Source of the DNA: Planctomycetota bacterium
Lineage (GTDB): Bacteria > Planctomycetota > J058
Length of the DNA: 64,000 nucleotides
Assembly (NCBI GenBank): GCA_023954375.1
Contig: JAMLIC010000007.1
Location: 124,001-188,000, forward strand
Direction: 5' to 3'
The notes beneath the pieces were generated by a model. That model ran no database searches and was not told the DNA's origin. It worked only from the letters and a program-made list of their open reading frames with translations. The translations under genes and the position numbers were made by a program. Positions 25,481 to 34,285 of the stretch are shown in pieces. Position 1 is the first letter of the stretch. Each line of letters starts with the position of its first letter.

Positions 25481-28400
25481 GTGAGCGACGAGGGCGGCGG
25501 GTTCGAGTGGTCGTTCGGCGGCGCGCCGCCCCCGCCCGACGAGGCCGCGCCGCCCGCGCCGGCCCCCGCCCCGCCGGGCCCCGCCGTGGGCGCCGCCTTC
25601 GCGGGGTTCGAGGTCACGGGCGTCCTCGGCCGCGGCGGCATGGGCGCCGTCTACCGCGCGCGCGACCCGGCCACCGGGCGCGACGTGGCGCTCAAGGTGC
25701 TCCGCGGCCGCCTCGACGAGGCGCGGCGCGAGCGCTTCCGGCGCGAGGGGGAGCTCACCGCGGCGCTCGCCCACCCGGGGATCGTGCGCGTCCACTCGGC
25801 GGGCGAGCACGAGGGCGCGGCCTACCTCGCCTACGAGCTGGTCGAGGGCGGCCCCTCGTGCGAGGACGCCCTCCGCACGCTGCCGCGGCCGGCGCGGGTG
25901 GCCCTCCTGCGCGACGTGGCCCGCGCCGTCGGCCACGCCCACGCGCAGGGGATCGTGCACCGCGACCTCAAGCCGGCGAACGTGCTGATCGACGCCGCCG
26001 GGCGGCCGCTCGTGGCCGACTTCGGCCTGGCGCAGGCGCGCGGGCTCGAGCGCCTCACGGCGACCGGCGCCACGGTGGGCACGCCGCTCTTCATGGCGCC
26101 CGAGCAGCTCGGGCTGAGCGGGGCGCAGGTCGGCCCGCCGACGGACGTGTGGGCGCTCGGCGTCATGCTCTACCTGGCGCTCTGCGAGCGGCTGCCGTTC
26201 GAGGCGTCGACCCTGCTCGAGCTCGGGGCGCGGGTCTGCGCCGGCCGGCCCGCCCCGCCGCGCCGCCTCGACGCGACGATCCCGCCGTCGCTCGAGGCCG
26301 TGTGCCTGAAGGCGCTCGCGACGCGCCCCGAGGACCGCTACCCCGACGCGGCGGCGCTGGCGCGCGACCTCGACGACGCCCTGGCCGGGCGCCCGGTCAC
26401 GGCCTCGCGGTCGGGCGTCGTCGAGCGGCTCGGGCGCCTGGCGCGCGCGCGCCGCGCGCCGGCGCTGGCGCTGGCGCTGGCGCTCGCCGGGCTCGGCGGC
26501 TGGCTGGCCCTGGCGGGCCTGGACGTCGGGCGCCGCGCGCCCGACGACGCCCTGCGCGAGCGCCTCCTCGAGGCGCGCCGCGGCGCCTGCGCCGACGACG
26601 ACCTCGAGGCCGCGCTGGGGGCCGCCCGCGACCTGGGCTGCGCGCAGGCCCACCTGCTGCTCGCGCAGGGGGCCGCCCCGACGGACGGTGAGGGCTGGGC
26701 GCGGCGCGCGGAGCACGCGGCGGCCGCGGCGCGGCTCGACCCGGTCCGCGCGGCGCCGGCCTTCGGCGCGCGGGCGCGGGCGCTCGAGGCGCTCGGCCGC
26801 CTCGACGAGGCGGTCGCCGCCCAGCGCGCCTGCTGGGAGACGGGGCGCGAGCCGGCCGCCCTCGTGGCCCTGGCCCGCCTGCTCGGGACGACGGGCGACG
26901 CGGCGGCCTCCCTCGCGGCCGCCGACGAGGCGCTCGAGGCCGCGCCGCTCGACGTCGAGGCGTGGGCGCTGCGCACGGACGCCCTCGCCGCCCTGGGGCG
27001 GGCGGGCGCGGCCGCCGCCGCGCTCGACGACCTCGCGCGGCGGGCCCGCCTCCCCTGGGTCGAGCCGCTCCGCGCGGGCGGCGGCCGCGGCCGGCGAGGA
27101 CCCGCGCCCGATCCTCGAGGCGGCCGCCGCCGCGTGGCCCGACGACGCGGGCGTGGTCACCGCCCTCGTCGTCCACCTGCTCGAGGCGGGGCGGCGCACG
27201 TGGCCCTCGCGCGCGTCCGCGCCCGAGGGCGCGCGCGCGCGGCGGCGCTCGTCGCGCTCGAGCAGGCGCTGACCGACCTCGTCGAGCGCCGCGCCCCACG
27301 CGACGCGCCCGACGCGGTCCGGCGCGCCGGCGCGCGCTGGCTCCTGGGCGAGGCGGCGCGGGAGGTCGCCTTCGTCGCACGCCCGCCGCTGCCCGACGCC
27401 CTGCCGCCCGACGCGCGGCGCGAGCGCGTCCGCGCCCTCGTGGGGGCGGCGCTCGACCTGCCGCTCGAGCCCGGACAGCGCGCGCGCGCCCACGCCCTCC
27501 TCGCCCGCGCCGAGGGCCCGGCGACCCCCGCCGGCCGCGCCGCCGCGCTCGCCGCCCACGCGGCGGCGCCCACGGACGTCGACGCGCGCGGCCTCGCCCG
27601 GGCCCGCGCCGCCGAGGGCGACGGCGAGGCCGCGCTGGCGCTCCTCGTCGACCTGCCGCGCTCCGGCGAGGTCGAGCGCGCCCGCGGCGAGGCCCTCCTC
27701 GCGCTCGGGCGCGCCGGCGAGGCGCTCGCGGCGCTGACGGCGGCGTGCGCCGCCGCGCCCGGCGACGACGACGCGGTCCTCGCCCTGGCGCGCGCGAGGG
27801 ACCTCGCGCGCGACCCCGCCGGCGCCGAGGCCGCGAGGGACCTGGCGGCGCGGCTGCGCGGCGCGCGCCGGGCCGAGGCCGACGCACTCACCCTCCGCGC
27901 CCGGCACGAGCTCAAGCGCGCGCCGCTGCCGGAGCGGCAGGCGCTCCTCGCGCAGGCCCTCGAGCTCGACCCGCTGCACGCCCGCGCCCGCTTCTACCGC
28001 GGCCACTTCGAGCTCACGCGCGAGCGCGCCCTCGTCGGCTTCCGCGGGTTCATCGAGGGGCTGGCGGCGGACCCGGCGATCCTCGCCGAGGAGGTCACCG
28101 AGCTCCTCGCCGACCTGGGGACGTTCGGCCGCGGCGTGGCGGGCGGCGCGAGCAACCTGCAGCACCTCCTGCGCGACCTCGGCGACGAGGCCACCGGCCG
28201 GCCCGGCGACGACCTCCTGCGCGGGCTCATCTGCGCCGCCATGGTCGAGTACGAGGAGCTGACCGAGGTCCTCGAGCGCGGCGTGCGCGAGCTCACGACG
28301 GCGCTCGCCCGCGACCCCGGGGAGGCGCTGGCCTACGTCCTGCGCGGGTTCCTCCACCTGCGCGCCGGCCGCCTCGTCGAGGCGGAGCGCGACCTCGAGG

Positions 28401-28627
28401 TGGCGCGGGAGGCCGCCCCGCGCTGCGGCAACGTCCACCTCTACGAGGGGCTCCTCCTCGCCGCGCGGGACGCCCCCGACGAGGAGGTGCTCGAGCGGCT
28501 CGCGCGAGCCCGCCAGGCGCGCTACCCGCCGGCCAAGTTCGAGGCGGCGCGCTACCGCGAGCTGGCGGCCTTCATCCGCCGCGAGGGCTTCCGGCGCGAG
28601 GTCGGCCGGATCTTCCGCGTCGAGTGA
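25481..28627 (+). CDS. Ser/Thr protein kinase with C-terminal TPR domain
   Basis: 1048 residues. Kinase domain about 41-310: GRGGMGAVY, VALKVL, HRDLKPANVL, DFG and MAPEQ are all intact, so it should be active. A membrane helix at about 331-350 (LALALALAGLGGWLALAG) leads to a long repeat region of TPR type. Residues near 530-570 turn into Gly/Arg-rich nonsense, because bases from about 27080 to 27190 read sensibly only in another frame (EDPRPILEAAAAAWPDD). One inserted and one deleted base would explain this. Start GTG at 25481. Operon with the sigma-54 activator. Confidence 0.85.
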   Translation: MSDEGGGFEWSFGGAPPPPDEAAPPAPAPAPPGPAVGAAFAGFEVTGVLGRGGMGAVYRARDPATGRDVALKVLRGRLDEARRERFRREGELTAALAHPGIVRVHSAGEHEGAAYLAYELVEGGPSCEDALRTLPRPARVALLRDVARAVGHAHAQGIVHRDLKPANVLIDAAGRPLVADFGLAQARGLERLTATGATVGTPLFMAPEQLGLSGAQVGPPTDVWALGVMLYLALCERLPFEASTLLELGARVCAGRPAPPRRLDATIPPSLEAVCLKALATRPEDRYPDAAALARDLDDALAGRPVTASRSGVVERLGRLARARRAPALALALALAGLGGWLALAGLDVGRRAPDDALRERLLEARRGACADDDLEAALGAARDLGCAQAHLLLAQGAAPTDGEGWARRAEHAAAAARLDPVRAAPAFGARARALEALGRLDEAVAAQRACWETGREPAALVALARLLGTTGDAAASLAAADEALEAAPLDVEAWALRTDALAALGRAGAAAAALDDLARRARLPWVEPLRAGGGRGRRGPAPDPRGGRRRVARRRGRGHRPRRPPARGGAAHVALARVRARGRARAAALVALEQALTDLVERRAPRDAPDAVRRAGARWLLGEAAREVAFVARPPLPDALPPDARRERVRALVGAALDLPLEPGQRARAHALLARAEGPATPAGRAAALAAHAAAPTDVDARGLARARAAEGDGEAALALLVDLPRSGEVERARGEALLALGRAGEALAALTAACAAAPGDDDAVLALARARDLARDPAGAEAARDLAARLRGARRAEADALTLRARHELKRAPLPERQALLAQALELDPLHARARFYRGHFELTRERALVGFRGFIEGLAADPAILAEEVTELLADLGTFGRGVAGGASNLQHLLRDLGDEATGRPGDDLLRGLICAAMVEYEELTEVLERGVRELTTALARDPGEALAYVLRGFLHLRAGRLVEAERDLEVAREAAPRCGNVHLYEGLLLAARDAPDEEVLERLARARQARYPPAKFEAARYRELAAFIRREGFRREVGRIFRVE

Positions 28628-28634
28628 TCGGGCA

Positions 28635-28652
28635 GCGGGCGAAAACGCTCGC
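28635..28652 (+). terminator. Hairpin after the kinase-TPR gene
   Basis: Stem of 7 pairs (GCGGGCG with CGCTCGC, one G-T) around an AAAA loop, starting 8 bases after the stop and followed by a C run. The rest of the 28628-28845 gap holds the promoter below. Confidence 0.5.
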
Positions 28653-28770
28653 CCCCCCGGCCGCACCGCTTCCCGGAAACGAACGGCGATCCGCAGACCA
28701 AGCGCCATGCCGCTGCAAAAGAAAGTCTTACGCTGACGCGACCCCGTTCGCGCAGGTGCCAACGACCGTC

Positions 28771-28799
28771 TTGATTCTGGGAAACCTGCGCCGGAGAAT
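28771..28799 (+). promoter_or_regulatory. Promoter of the VWA protein gene
   Basis: TTGATT (28771-28776), a 17-base spacer and GAGAAT (28794-28799). The leader of about 40 bases contains GAGGAAGG before the ATG. Each box matches the consensus at four positions. Confidence 0.45.
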
Positions 28800-28845
28800 C
28801 GCGTTGTCCTGCAGGGTCATGTCCACGTAGGGAGAGGAAGGTTCC

Positions 28846-29685
28846 ATGCGCAGCACCATCGCGCTGCTCCTGGTCGCGACGTTCGCGAGTCCCGTCCTGG
28901 CGCAGAGCACGGGTCCGGCGCCGGGCGGCGGCACGGGGACGGGGCCCGGGTCGACGGCCCCTGGCGGCTCGATCATCCCGACCGACCTGGACCTGCCGCT
29001 CGAGAAGCCGATGTACGTCCCGCCGGTCCAGCCGCCGGCGCCCGTGCCCGACGACGACGACCGCGACGACCCGCGCGACGAGCCGCCGCCGGTGATCTAC
29101 GGCGAGGAGATCCGCAGCGAGAGCGACACGATCGTCTACGTGGTCGACATCTCCTGCTCGATGGACTGGGACCGCCGCAGCTACACGAACCTCGAGGGGC
29201 AGACGCGGACCGGCAACCGCATGGACCGCGCCAAGGTCGAGATGGCGCGCTCGATCCTGGGCCTGTCGCGCAACTTCAGCTTCACCGTGATCGCGTACGA
29301 CTGCGGCACGCGCACGTGGTCGCGCGAGCTGAAGGAGGCCAACGACACCAACAAGTCGTCGGCGGTGGCCTGGGTGAACGCGCTCCGACCGACCGGCGCG
29401 ACCGGCACCGGCCCCGCCACCTCGCTCGGCCTGCAGGTGTCGCGCGAGAACAAGTCGGTCGTGCTCCTCACGGACGGCGCGCCGAACTGCGGCGTGCCCG
29501 AGGACAACAACTGGTACAACTACAGCGAGAGCGCGGTGCTGAACGCGCACCGGCGCATGATCCGCAACGCCAACACCCAGGGCGCCACGATCAACGTGTT
29601 CGGAATCGCGGCCAGCGGCAGCTACCGCACGTTCTGCCAGAACGTCGCGGCCGACTCGAGCGGCTCCTACTTCGACGTCCCGTAG
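28846..29685 (+). CDS. Secreted von Willebrand factor A domain protein
   Basis: 279 residues. Signal peptide with cut after SPVLAQ, then a Gly/Pro/Thr-rich linker (about 22-70) and an acidic stretch. The VWA domain (about 95-279) has a full metal-ion adhesion site: DISCS (Asp101, Ser103, Ser105), the Thr of GATGTG and TDGAPNCG. Such domains bind ligands through a bridging metal ion. It carries a ribosome site (GAGGAAGG) and its own promoter, and a strong terminator follows, so it is a single-gene unit. Partner unknown. Confidence 0.88.
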   Translation: MRSTIALLLVATFASPVLAQSTGPAPGGGTGTGPGSTAPGGSIIPTDLDLPLEKPMYVPPVQPPAPVPDDDDRDDPRDEPPPVIYGEEIRSESDTIVYVVDISCSMDWDRRSYTNLEGQTRTGNRMDRAKVEMARSILGLSRNFSFTVIAYDCGTRTWSRELKEANDTNKSSAVAWVNALRPTGATGTGPATSLGLQVSRENKSVVLLTDGAPNCGVPEDNNWYNYSESAVLNAHRRMIRNANTQGATINVFGIAASGSYRTFCQNVAADSSGSYFDVP

Positions 29686-29712
29686 GCGCGCGTCGGAGGC
29701 CGAGCGGACGAG

Positions 29713-29737
29713 CGGGCGGGGCCACGGGCCCCGCCCG
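29713..29737 (+). terminator. Hairpin after the VWA gene
   Basis: An 11-base perfect stem (CGGGCGGGGCC with its complement) around a 3-base loop, followed by TCGTCGTT. A perfect 12-base palindrome GGCTCCGGAGCC at 29755-29766 sits next to it and may end the convergent glycosidase transcript. Confidence 0.7.
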
Positions 29738-29774
29738 TCGTCGTTCCGGACTCCGGCTCCGGAGCCAGGAGCGG

Positions 29775-32012
29775 CTACCTGAGCCCCTCGGCCTCGAGCG
29801 CTCGGACGAACGCCTCGCCGTGGGCGGAGCCGGCGCGGTGGAGCACCGCCGGCCGGCCGATCGGGGCGGGCAGGCGCGCGCGGACGGGGCGGGCCGCGTC
29901 GCCGTGGACGGCGCCGGTCCACACGTCGACCCAGCGGCCGGGCGGGAGCGTGGCCTCGACCGAGTCGCGGCCCGGGTCGAGCACGGGCGCGACGAACAGG
30001 TCGGGGCCGAGCAGGAAGGCCGACTGCTCGCGCAGGAGCGCCGGGTGCTCGGGCGCGTGCAGCCACGGGTGGCGGACGAGCGGCCAGCCGCGCGCGGCGG
30101 CGTCGGCCATCAGCGCCCGGCGGTAGGGCTGGAGGGCGCGGAAGACCTTCGTCATGCGCGCCAGGTGGTCGAGCGTCTCGGCGTCCGAGTCGATCTGGTG
30201 GCCGCCGGCCGCGCCGGGGACGAGCCCCTCGTGCGTGCGGAGCATGACGGTGAAGGCCGACAGCTCCACCCAGCGCAGGAGGAGCTCCTTCGGCCGGCGG
30301 AAGAACGTCAGCGGGCCGAGGGCCACGGTCGTGTAGCCGCCCGCGTCGCCGTGGTTGAGGCTGAAGCCGGAGATCCCCGACGACAGGAGGCCGGTGAGCG
30401 CGCTCTTGATCCCGTCGTGGCGGTCCCAGGAGCAGAGCTGGTCGCCGAGCCAGAAGAGGCGCGTGGCGCCGGGCGAGCGGGTGAAGCCGCTGCGGCTGAA
30501 GAAGACCACCTCGCCCTCGAGCCCCGCCTCGGCGACCGCCTCGGCCTGCAGCTCGGCCCAGAGCTCGGGCCAGCGGTTGTGCGCGTCGCGCGGGTCGCCG
30601 GCGGCCAGGCGCGCGTCGAACGGCAGCGCCTCGCCGAAGTCGCCCATCCAGCCCGAGACGCCGCTGCCGAGCAGCTCGCGGCGGATGAGCTCCTTGAGCC
30701 AGGCGCGGGCGTCAGGCGAGGTCAGGTCGACGAGCGCCGCGTCGAAGCCGCCGTTGCCGATCAGGTAGGGGCGGCCCTTCGCGTCCTGCACGAGGTGGCC
30801 GCCGTCGCGCGCCTGCGCGAACAGGTCGGGCCCCGCGCCGCGGGCCCGCGCGTCGACGAGCCACGGGTTCACGTAGGAGAGGACGCGGTGGCCGCGCCCG
30901 CGCAGCTCGCGCACGAAGCCGGGCCAGTCGGGGTAGGTGCCGGGGTCGGGCGTCCAGGTCCACCAGAGGCGGATCCCGAACGGCGTCTTGCGCTCGCCGA
31001 CCCAGTCCTGGAGGAAGAAGCCGGCGACCGGCACGTCGTGGCGGGCGAGCGTGTCGGCCAGGCGCCGGATCCGCTCGGGGCCGCCCGTGGCGCCGACGAT
31101 CAGCCCCTCGTGGGCCCAGTCCGGCAGGGGCCGCATGCGGCCGGCGTACTCGGTGAAGGCCTCGATCAGCTCGAGCGGCGAGCCGCCGAGCAGCACGCGC
31201 GCGTGCAGCGCGTCGCCCAGGACCTCGACGCGGGCGGCGCGCGGGTCGGTGAGGTCGAAGAACGACGGCGCCGCGTCCTCGAGGAACAGCGAGCGCAGGC
31301 GCGTCGTCACGTACTGCGGCACCGGCGCGTAGGTGGTGCTCCAGTCGCCGGCCGCGCCGCCGCCGGCGGCGTTCAGCAGCGTCGACACCGGCTGGACGCC
31401 GCGGCCGATCCCCTGCTCGCGCACGATCACGGGGAGGCGGCGGCCCTTGAGGTCGAGGTGAGTGAACTGCTCGCCGAAGCCGACGAAGCGCTCGTCGGGG
31501 TCGCTGCGGCCGATCAGGGCCACGCGGTCGACCGCCTGCTTGTCGGGCAGGTCGAGGGCCAGGACGACGCGCAGGTGCCGCGCGGCCGCCTGCTCGAGGC
31601 GCAGGGTGTAGGGGAGCGCCGCCGTCGGCGCGGGCGCCCCGAGGACGTGGACGACCCCTGGCCGCGGCAGGAGGCGGCCGCGGACGACGACCGCCGGGCC
31701 GTCCTGCTCGACCGCGTCGACCGCCTGGCGCCCGGTCCAGCGCAGGTCGCGCTCCTCGACCCGGAAGAAGCCCCGCTGCCCGTGGATCCGGGTCTGCCCG
31801 CGCGCCGCGGCGACGAACGGCCGGCCGGGCCGGCTCTCCCACAGCGTGCGCCCCGGCGCGCGCGGGTGGCGGACGACGAGGTGCCCCGCGTCGGTCCACG
31901 CGACCTGGAAGTCGCCGGCCGCGAGCACGACCGGCGCCGGCAGGGGCCGGGCCAGGTCGTCGGCGCGGGCGACCGTCCCGAGGGCGAGGAGCAGCAGGAC
32001 GCACGGTCGCAT
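29775..32012 (-). CDS. Secreted GH31 glycosidase of the sulfoquinovosidase type
   Basis: 745 residues with a signal peptide (LLLLALGTVARA). Family 31 retaining alpha-glycosidase: nucleophile Asp458 in GWMGDFGE and acid/base Asp524 in WLGDQ. It follows E. coli YihQ closely in the residues that hold the sulfonate: Gln335 of QDWVGER, then Arg348 and Trp351 in GIRLWW at the same 13-residue distance as Gln288 and Arg301, and Tyr560 in GGYT matching Tyr508. GEQFTHLDLKGRRLPVIVREQG is typical of this branch. It would release sulfoquinovose from sulfolipid glycerides outside the cytoplasm. No sulfoquinovose pathway genes are nearby. Residue numbers of YihQ are from memory. Confidence 0.75.
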   Translation of the reverse strand: MRPCVLLLLALGTVARADDLARPLPAPVVLAAGDFQVAWTDAGHLVVRHPRAPGRTLWESRPGRPFVAAARGQTRIHGQRGFFRVEERDLRWTGRQAVDAVEQDGPAVVVRGRLLPRPGVVHVLGAPAPTAALPYTLRLEQAAARHLRVVLALDLPDKQAVDRVALIGRSDPDERFVGFGEQFTHLDLKGRRLPVIVREQGIGRGVQPVSTLLNAAGGGAAGDWSTTYAPVPQYVTTRLRSLFLEDAAPSFFDLTDPRAARVEVLGDALHARVLLGGSPLELIEAFTEYAGRMRPLPDWAHEGLIVGATGGPERIRRLADTLARHDVPVAGFFLQDWVGERKTPFGIRLWWTWTPDPGTYPDWPGFVRELRGRGHRVLSYVNPWLVDARARGAGPDLFAQARDGGHLVQDAKGRPYLIGNGGFDAALVDLTSPDARAWLKELIRRELLGSGVSGWMGDFGEALPFDARLAAGDPRDAHNRWPELWAELQAEAVAEAGLEGEVVFFSRSGFTRSPGATRLFWLGDQLCSWDRHDGIKSALTGLLSSGISGFSLNHGDAGGYTTVALGPLTFFRRPKELLLRWVELSAFTVMLRTHEGLVPGAAGGHQIDSDAETLDHLARMTKVFRALQPYRRALMADAAARGWPLVRHPWLHAPEHPALLREQSAFLLGPDLFVAPVLDPGRDSVEATLPPGRWVDVWTGAVHGDAARPVRARLPAPIGRPAVLHRAGSAHGEAFVRALEAEGLR

Positions 32013-32111
32013 GCCCGGCCTGGAGCACGGCTCAGGCCACGTGACGGAGCCTGCGTGCTGGCACGACTTGCGCGGAGCGTTCGTCCCAGGGCGGGACGAT
32101 CGACAACGGGG

Positions 32112-32139
32112 GTGACGGTCCGGTCGTGGACCGTAGGAT
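32112..32139 (+). promoter_or_regulatory. Promoter of the long Cys-motif protein, leaderless
   Basis: GTGACG (32112-32117), a 16-base spacer and TAGGAT (32134-32139), 7 bases before the GTG at 32147. This is one of the few leaderless candidates that also has a good -35 box. Confidence 0.5.
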
Positions 32140-32146
32140 CGGGCGC

Positions 32147-33541
32147 GTGAGCGACGCGCGCCTGCGCCACCTCGAGCGGACCTGCCGAGACAGCGGGTCG
32201 GTGGCTGACGAGGCCGCGTGGCTGCGCGAGCGCGTGCGCCTGGGCCGCCTCGACCCCGAGCGCCTGGCGCTGGCCGCGACGCTCGGCCACGAGGCGTCGA
32301 TCGCGGTCCTGGGCGAGCCGCCGCCCCGGTTCCGGCCGGACCCGTTCTTCGCGCGCTTCGGCCGCGAGGCGCTCGTGCGCGTGGCGCTGGCGATCGCGGA
32401 GCTCGCGAGGGCGCAGGTGCCCGCTGGCGACCCGGAGGAGGGCCTCCTGGACCACATGCTCCATGCGCTGCGGACGTGGTGTGTCGAGCCCATCGGGAGT
32501 GCGTCACCCGACGAGCTGACGGGCAGGGGCATCATGGCGGCGGAGGAGCGGAGCGACTCGACCCAGCCTCGCTTCTGGGCCCTCCACATCACGGCAAACG
32601 CATGCGGGCTGACGGCGACCGACGAGCCTCATCACTACCGGCCCGTCGAGGACTTCGCGAGGCGTCACCTCCGCCTGTCCCGGAAGGCGCTCCTCTTCGC
32701 GGCGCGACGGGACGTCGCGCCCTGGGCGCTGCGGGTCGAGGACCCCGTCGCCATCCGGCTCGGGTCGCTGCGCTCCGCCGTCGACGCGCTCGCCGCCGCC
32801 TGGCGACAGGACCGCAGCACGGAACGCCTCGCGGCGTGGCTCGAGGGCCGCCAGCGCGCGGGGCGCTTGCAGTCCGAACGCGTCAGGCTGGCCGCCGCGC
32901 TCGGGCATCCGGCCGCCCTGCTGGTGCGCGGCCAGGGCCCGCCGACGGCCTTCGAACCCGCCGCGTTGACCGCTGCCGCGTACGCCGTGCCGGGTGGGTA
33001 CGACGCCCAGGTTCGGGTGGCCCTCGCGGCTGCCAGGTTCGCGCGCAGCACGGCCCCGGGGCGCCGGCTCGAGGCGGTCGACCTCGCGCTGCGGGCTGGC
33101 GAGGCATGGCTGGCGTGCCCGTGCGAGGCGCATCGAGAGGAAGCAGCTGCGCGCTGGCGCGACCTGAACGCCCGGCGGGCCGCCACCACGACGCCGACCC
33201 GCCGCGCCGTGCGCGAGGCGCTCCGCTGGTGCGTGACATCGGAGGCCGACGGGCGCCCGAACAGGTACCCCGCCCCGGACTCGCGGGAGTCGGCCATGGA
33301 GCGGATGGAGCGTCACCTCGCGGCCGAGCGGCGTCGCAGCGAGCCGCTCCCGCCCGGGGTCGAGGACGACCTGCCTCTCTTCCGCTCCTGCCAGGCCGCG
33401 TGCACGAACGCGTTGACCTTCGCCATGCAGGCCCTCGAGCAGCGCGGGCACTCCCCGGACGCCGCCCGCGAGCGGCTGCGCCAGGCGCTCCGTGACGCAG
33501 TCGCGCCCTGGGCCCTCGGCCTGGCGGACGTCGAGGCCTGA
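32147..33541 (+). CDS. Cys-motif helical protein, unknown family, two-part
   Basis: 464 residues from the GTG at 32147; a GTG at 32126 would add seven. Two related halves: WLRERVRLGRLDPERLALAAT at about residue 25 and WLEGRQRAGRLQSERVRLAAA at about 242. The C-terminal half matches the 246-residue protein at 34282 over its length, including WLACPCEAHRE, REALRWC and SCQAACTNALTF. The spaced cysteines (CPC, SCxAACTNA) could form a metal site. No catalytic motif or signal peptide. Function unknown; it is separated from its relative by a Uma2 gene. Confidence 0.75.
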   Translation: MSDARLRHLERTCRDSGSVADEAAWLRERVRLGRLDPERLALAATLGHEASIAVLGEPPPRFRPDPFFARFGREALVRVALAIAELARAQVPAGDPEEGLLDHMLHALRTWCVEPIGSASPDELTGRGIMAAEERSDSTQPRFWALHITANACGLTATDEPHHYRPVEDFARRHLRLSRKALLFAARRDVAPWALRVEDPVAIRLGSLRSAVDALAAAWRQDRSTERLAAWLEGRQRAGRLQSERVRLAAALGHPAALLVRGQGPPTAFEPAALTAAAYAVPGGYDAQVRVALAAARFARSTAPGRRLEAVDLALRAGEAWLACPCEAHREEAAARWRDLNARRAATTTPTRRAVREALRWCVTSEADGRPNRYPAPDSRESAMERMERHLAAERRRSEPLPPGVEDDLPLFRSCQAACTNALTFAMQALEQRGHSPDAARERLRQALRDAVAPWALGLADVEA

Positions 33542-33622
33542 CCGCAGACCAGAAGCGATCCTGTCGTCAGTGGCAGCGGGCGCTCGAGGACACGCGACGG
33601 CTACCATGGAGGAGCCGAGGTC

Positions 33623-34285
33623 GTGCCGATGCCAGGGCTGCACGTGGGGGACGTCGAGGTGCCGTTCGACGTCCAGACGCTCGACGGCTTCCGCGCGTGG
33701 ATGGCCCGCGTCGAGGACCGGGCCGGGCGGGCGTCGTTCATCCAGGGGGACGTCTACCTGGACATGAACGCGCAGAGCTACGACTCCCACGAGCCCGTCG
33801 CCGGCGAGGTCAACGCGGTGCTCCGGCTCCTGGCGCGCGACCTGGGCACGGGTCGCTACTTCGTCCCGCCGAGCTGGATCACCTGGCCGGCCGCGGGCCT
33901 CTCCACCGAGCCCGACGGCTTCTTCGCCCGCTACGAGACGCTCCGCTCGGGTCGGCTCGCCGTGCACCCCCAGCGCCGCCACGAGATGGTCGGCGTGCCC
34001 GACTTCGTGCTGGAGATCGTCAGCGCGTCCTCGGCCGAGAAGGACCGCGTGCGGCTCCTCGGCGCCTACGCCGAGGCGGGCGTCGGCGAGTACTGGCTCG
34101 TCGACGCCCGCGACGAGGCCCGTCCGCCCGAGCTGCGCGTGCTCGTGCTTCGCGGCGACGCCTACGAGGACGTCGCGCCCGACGCCGAGGGCTGGGTGGC
34201 CTCGCCCACGTGGGCGCGCGCGTTCCGCCTGCGGCGCCTCGTCGACCCGGTCGGCCTGCCCGAATTCAGGCTGGACGTGCGGTGA
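33623..34285 (+). CDS. Uma2-family (DUF820) PD-(D/E)XK nuclease-fold protein
   Basis: 220 residues. Core marks of Uma2: EPDGFF, VPDFVLEIVS(A) and GVGEYWLVD, giving the Asp, Glu and Lys (SAEKDRV) positions of a PD-(D/E)XK site. Proteins of this family are often annotated as putative endonucleases, yet no activity has been firmly shown. The GTG at 33623 has GAGG three bases upstream; the ATG at 33629 fits GAGG better at eight bases. The next gene starts inside its stop, so the two are co-translated. Confidence 0.85.
   Translation: MPMPGLHVGDVEVPFDVQTLDGFRAWMARVEDRAGRASFIQGDVYLDMNAQSYDSHEPVAGEVNAVLRLLARDLGTGRYFVPPSWITWPAAGLSTEPDGFFARYETLRSGRLAVHPQRRHEMVGVPDFVLEIVSASSAEKDRVRLLGAYAEAGVGEYWLVDARDEARPPELRVLVLRGDAYEDVAPDAEGWVASPTWARAFRLRRLVDPVGLPEFRLDVR

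Noticed and set aside
32050..32064. TGGCACGACTTGC as a sigma-54 promoter
   Set aside because: The GG and GC elements are only 10 bases apart instead of 12, so sigma-54 would not bind.
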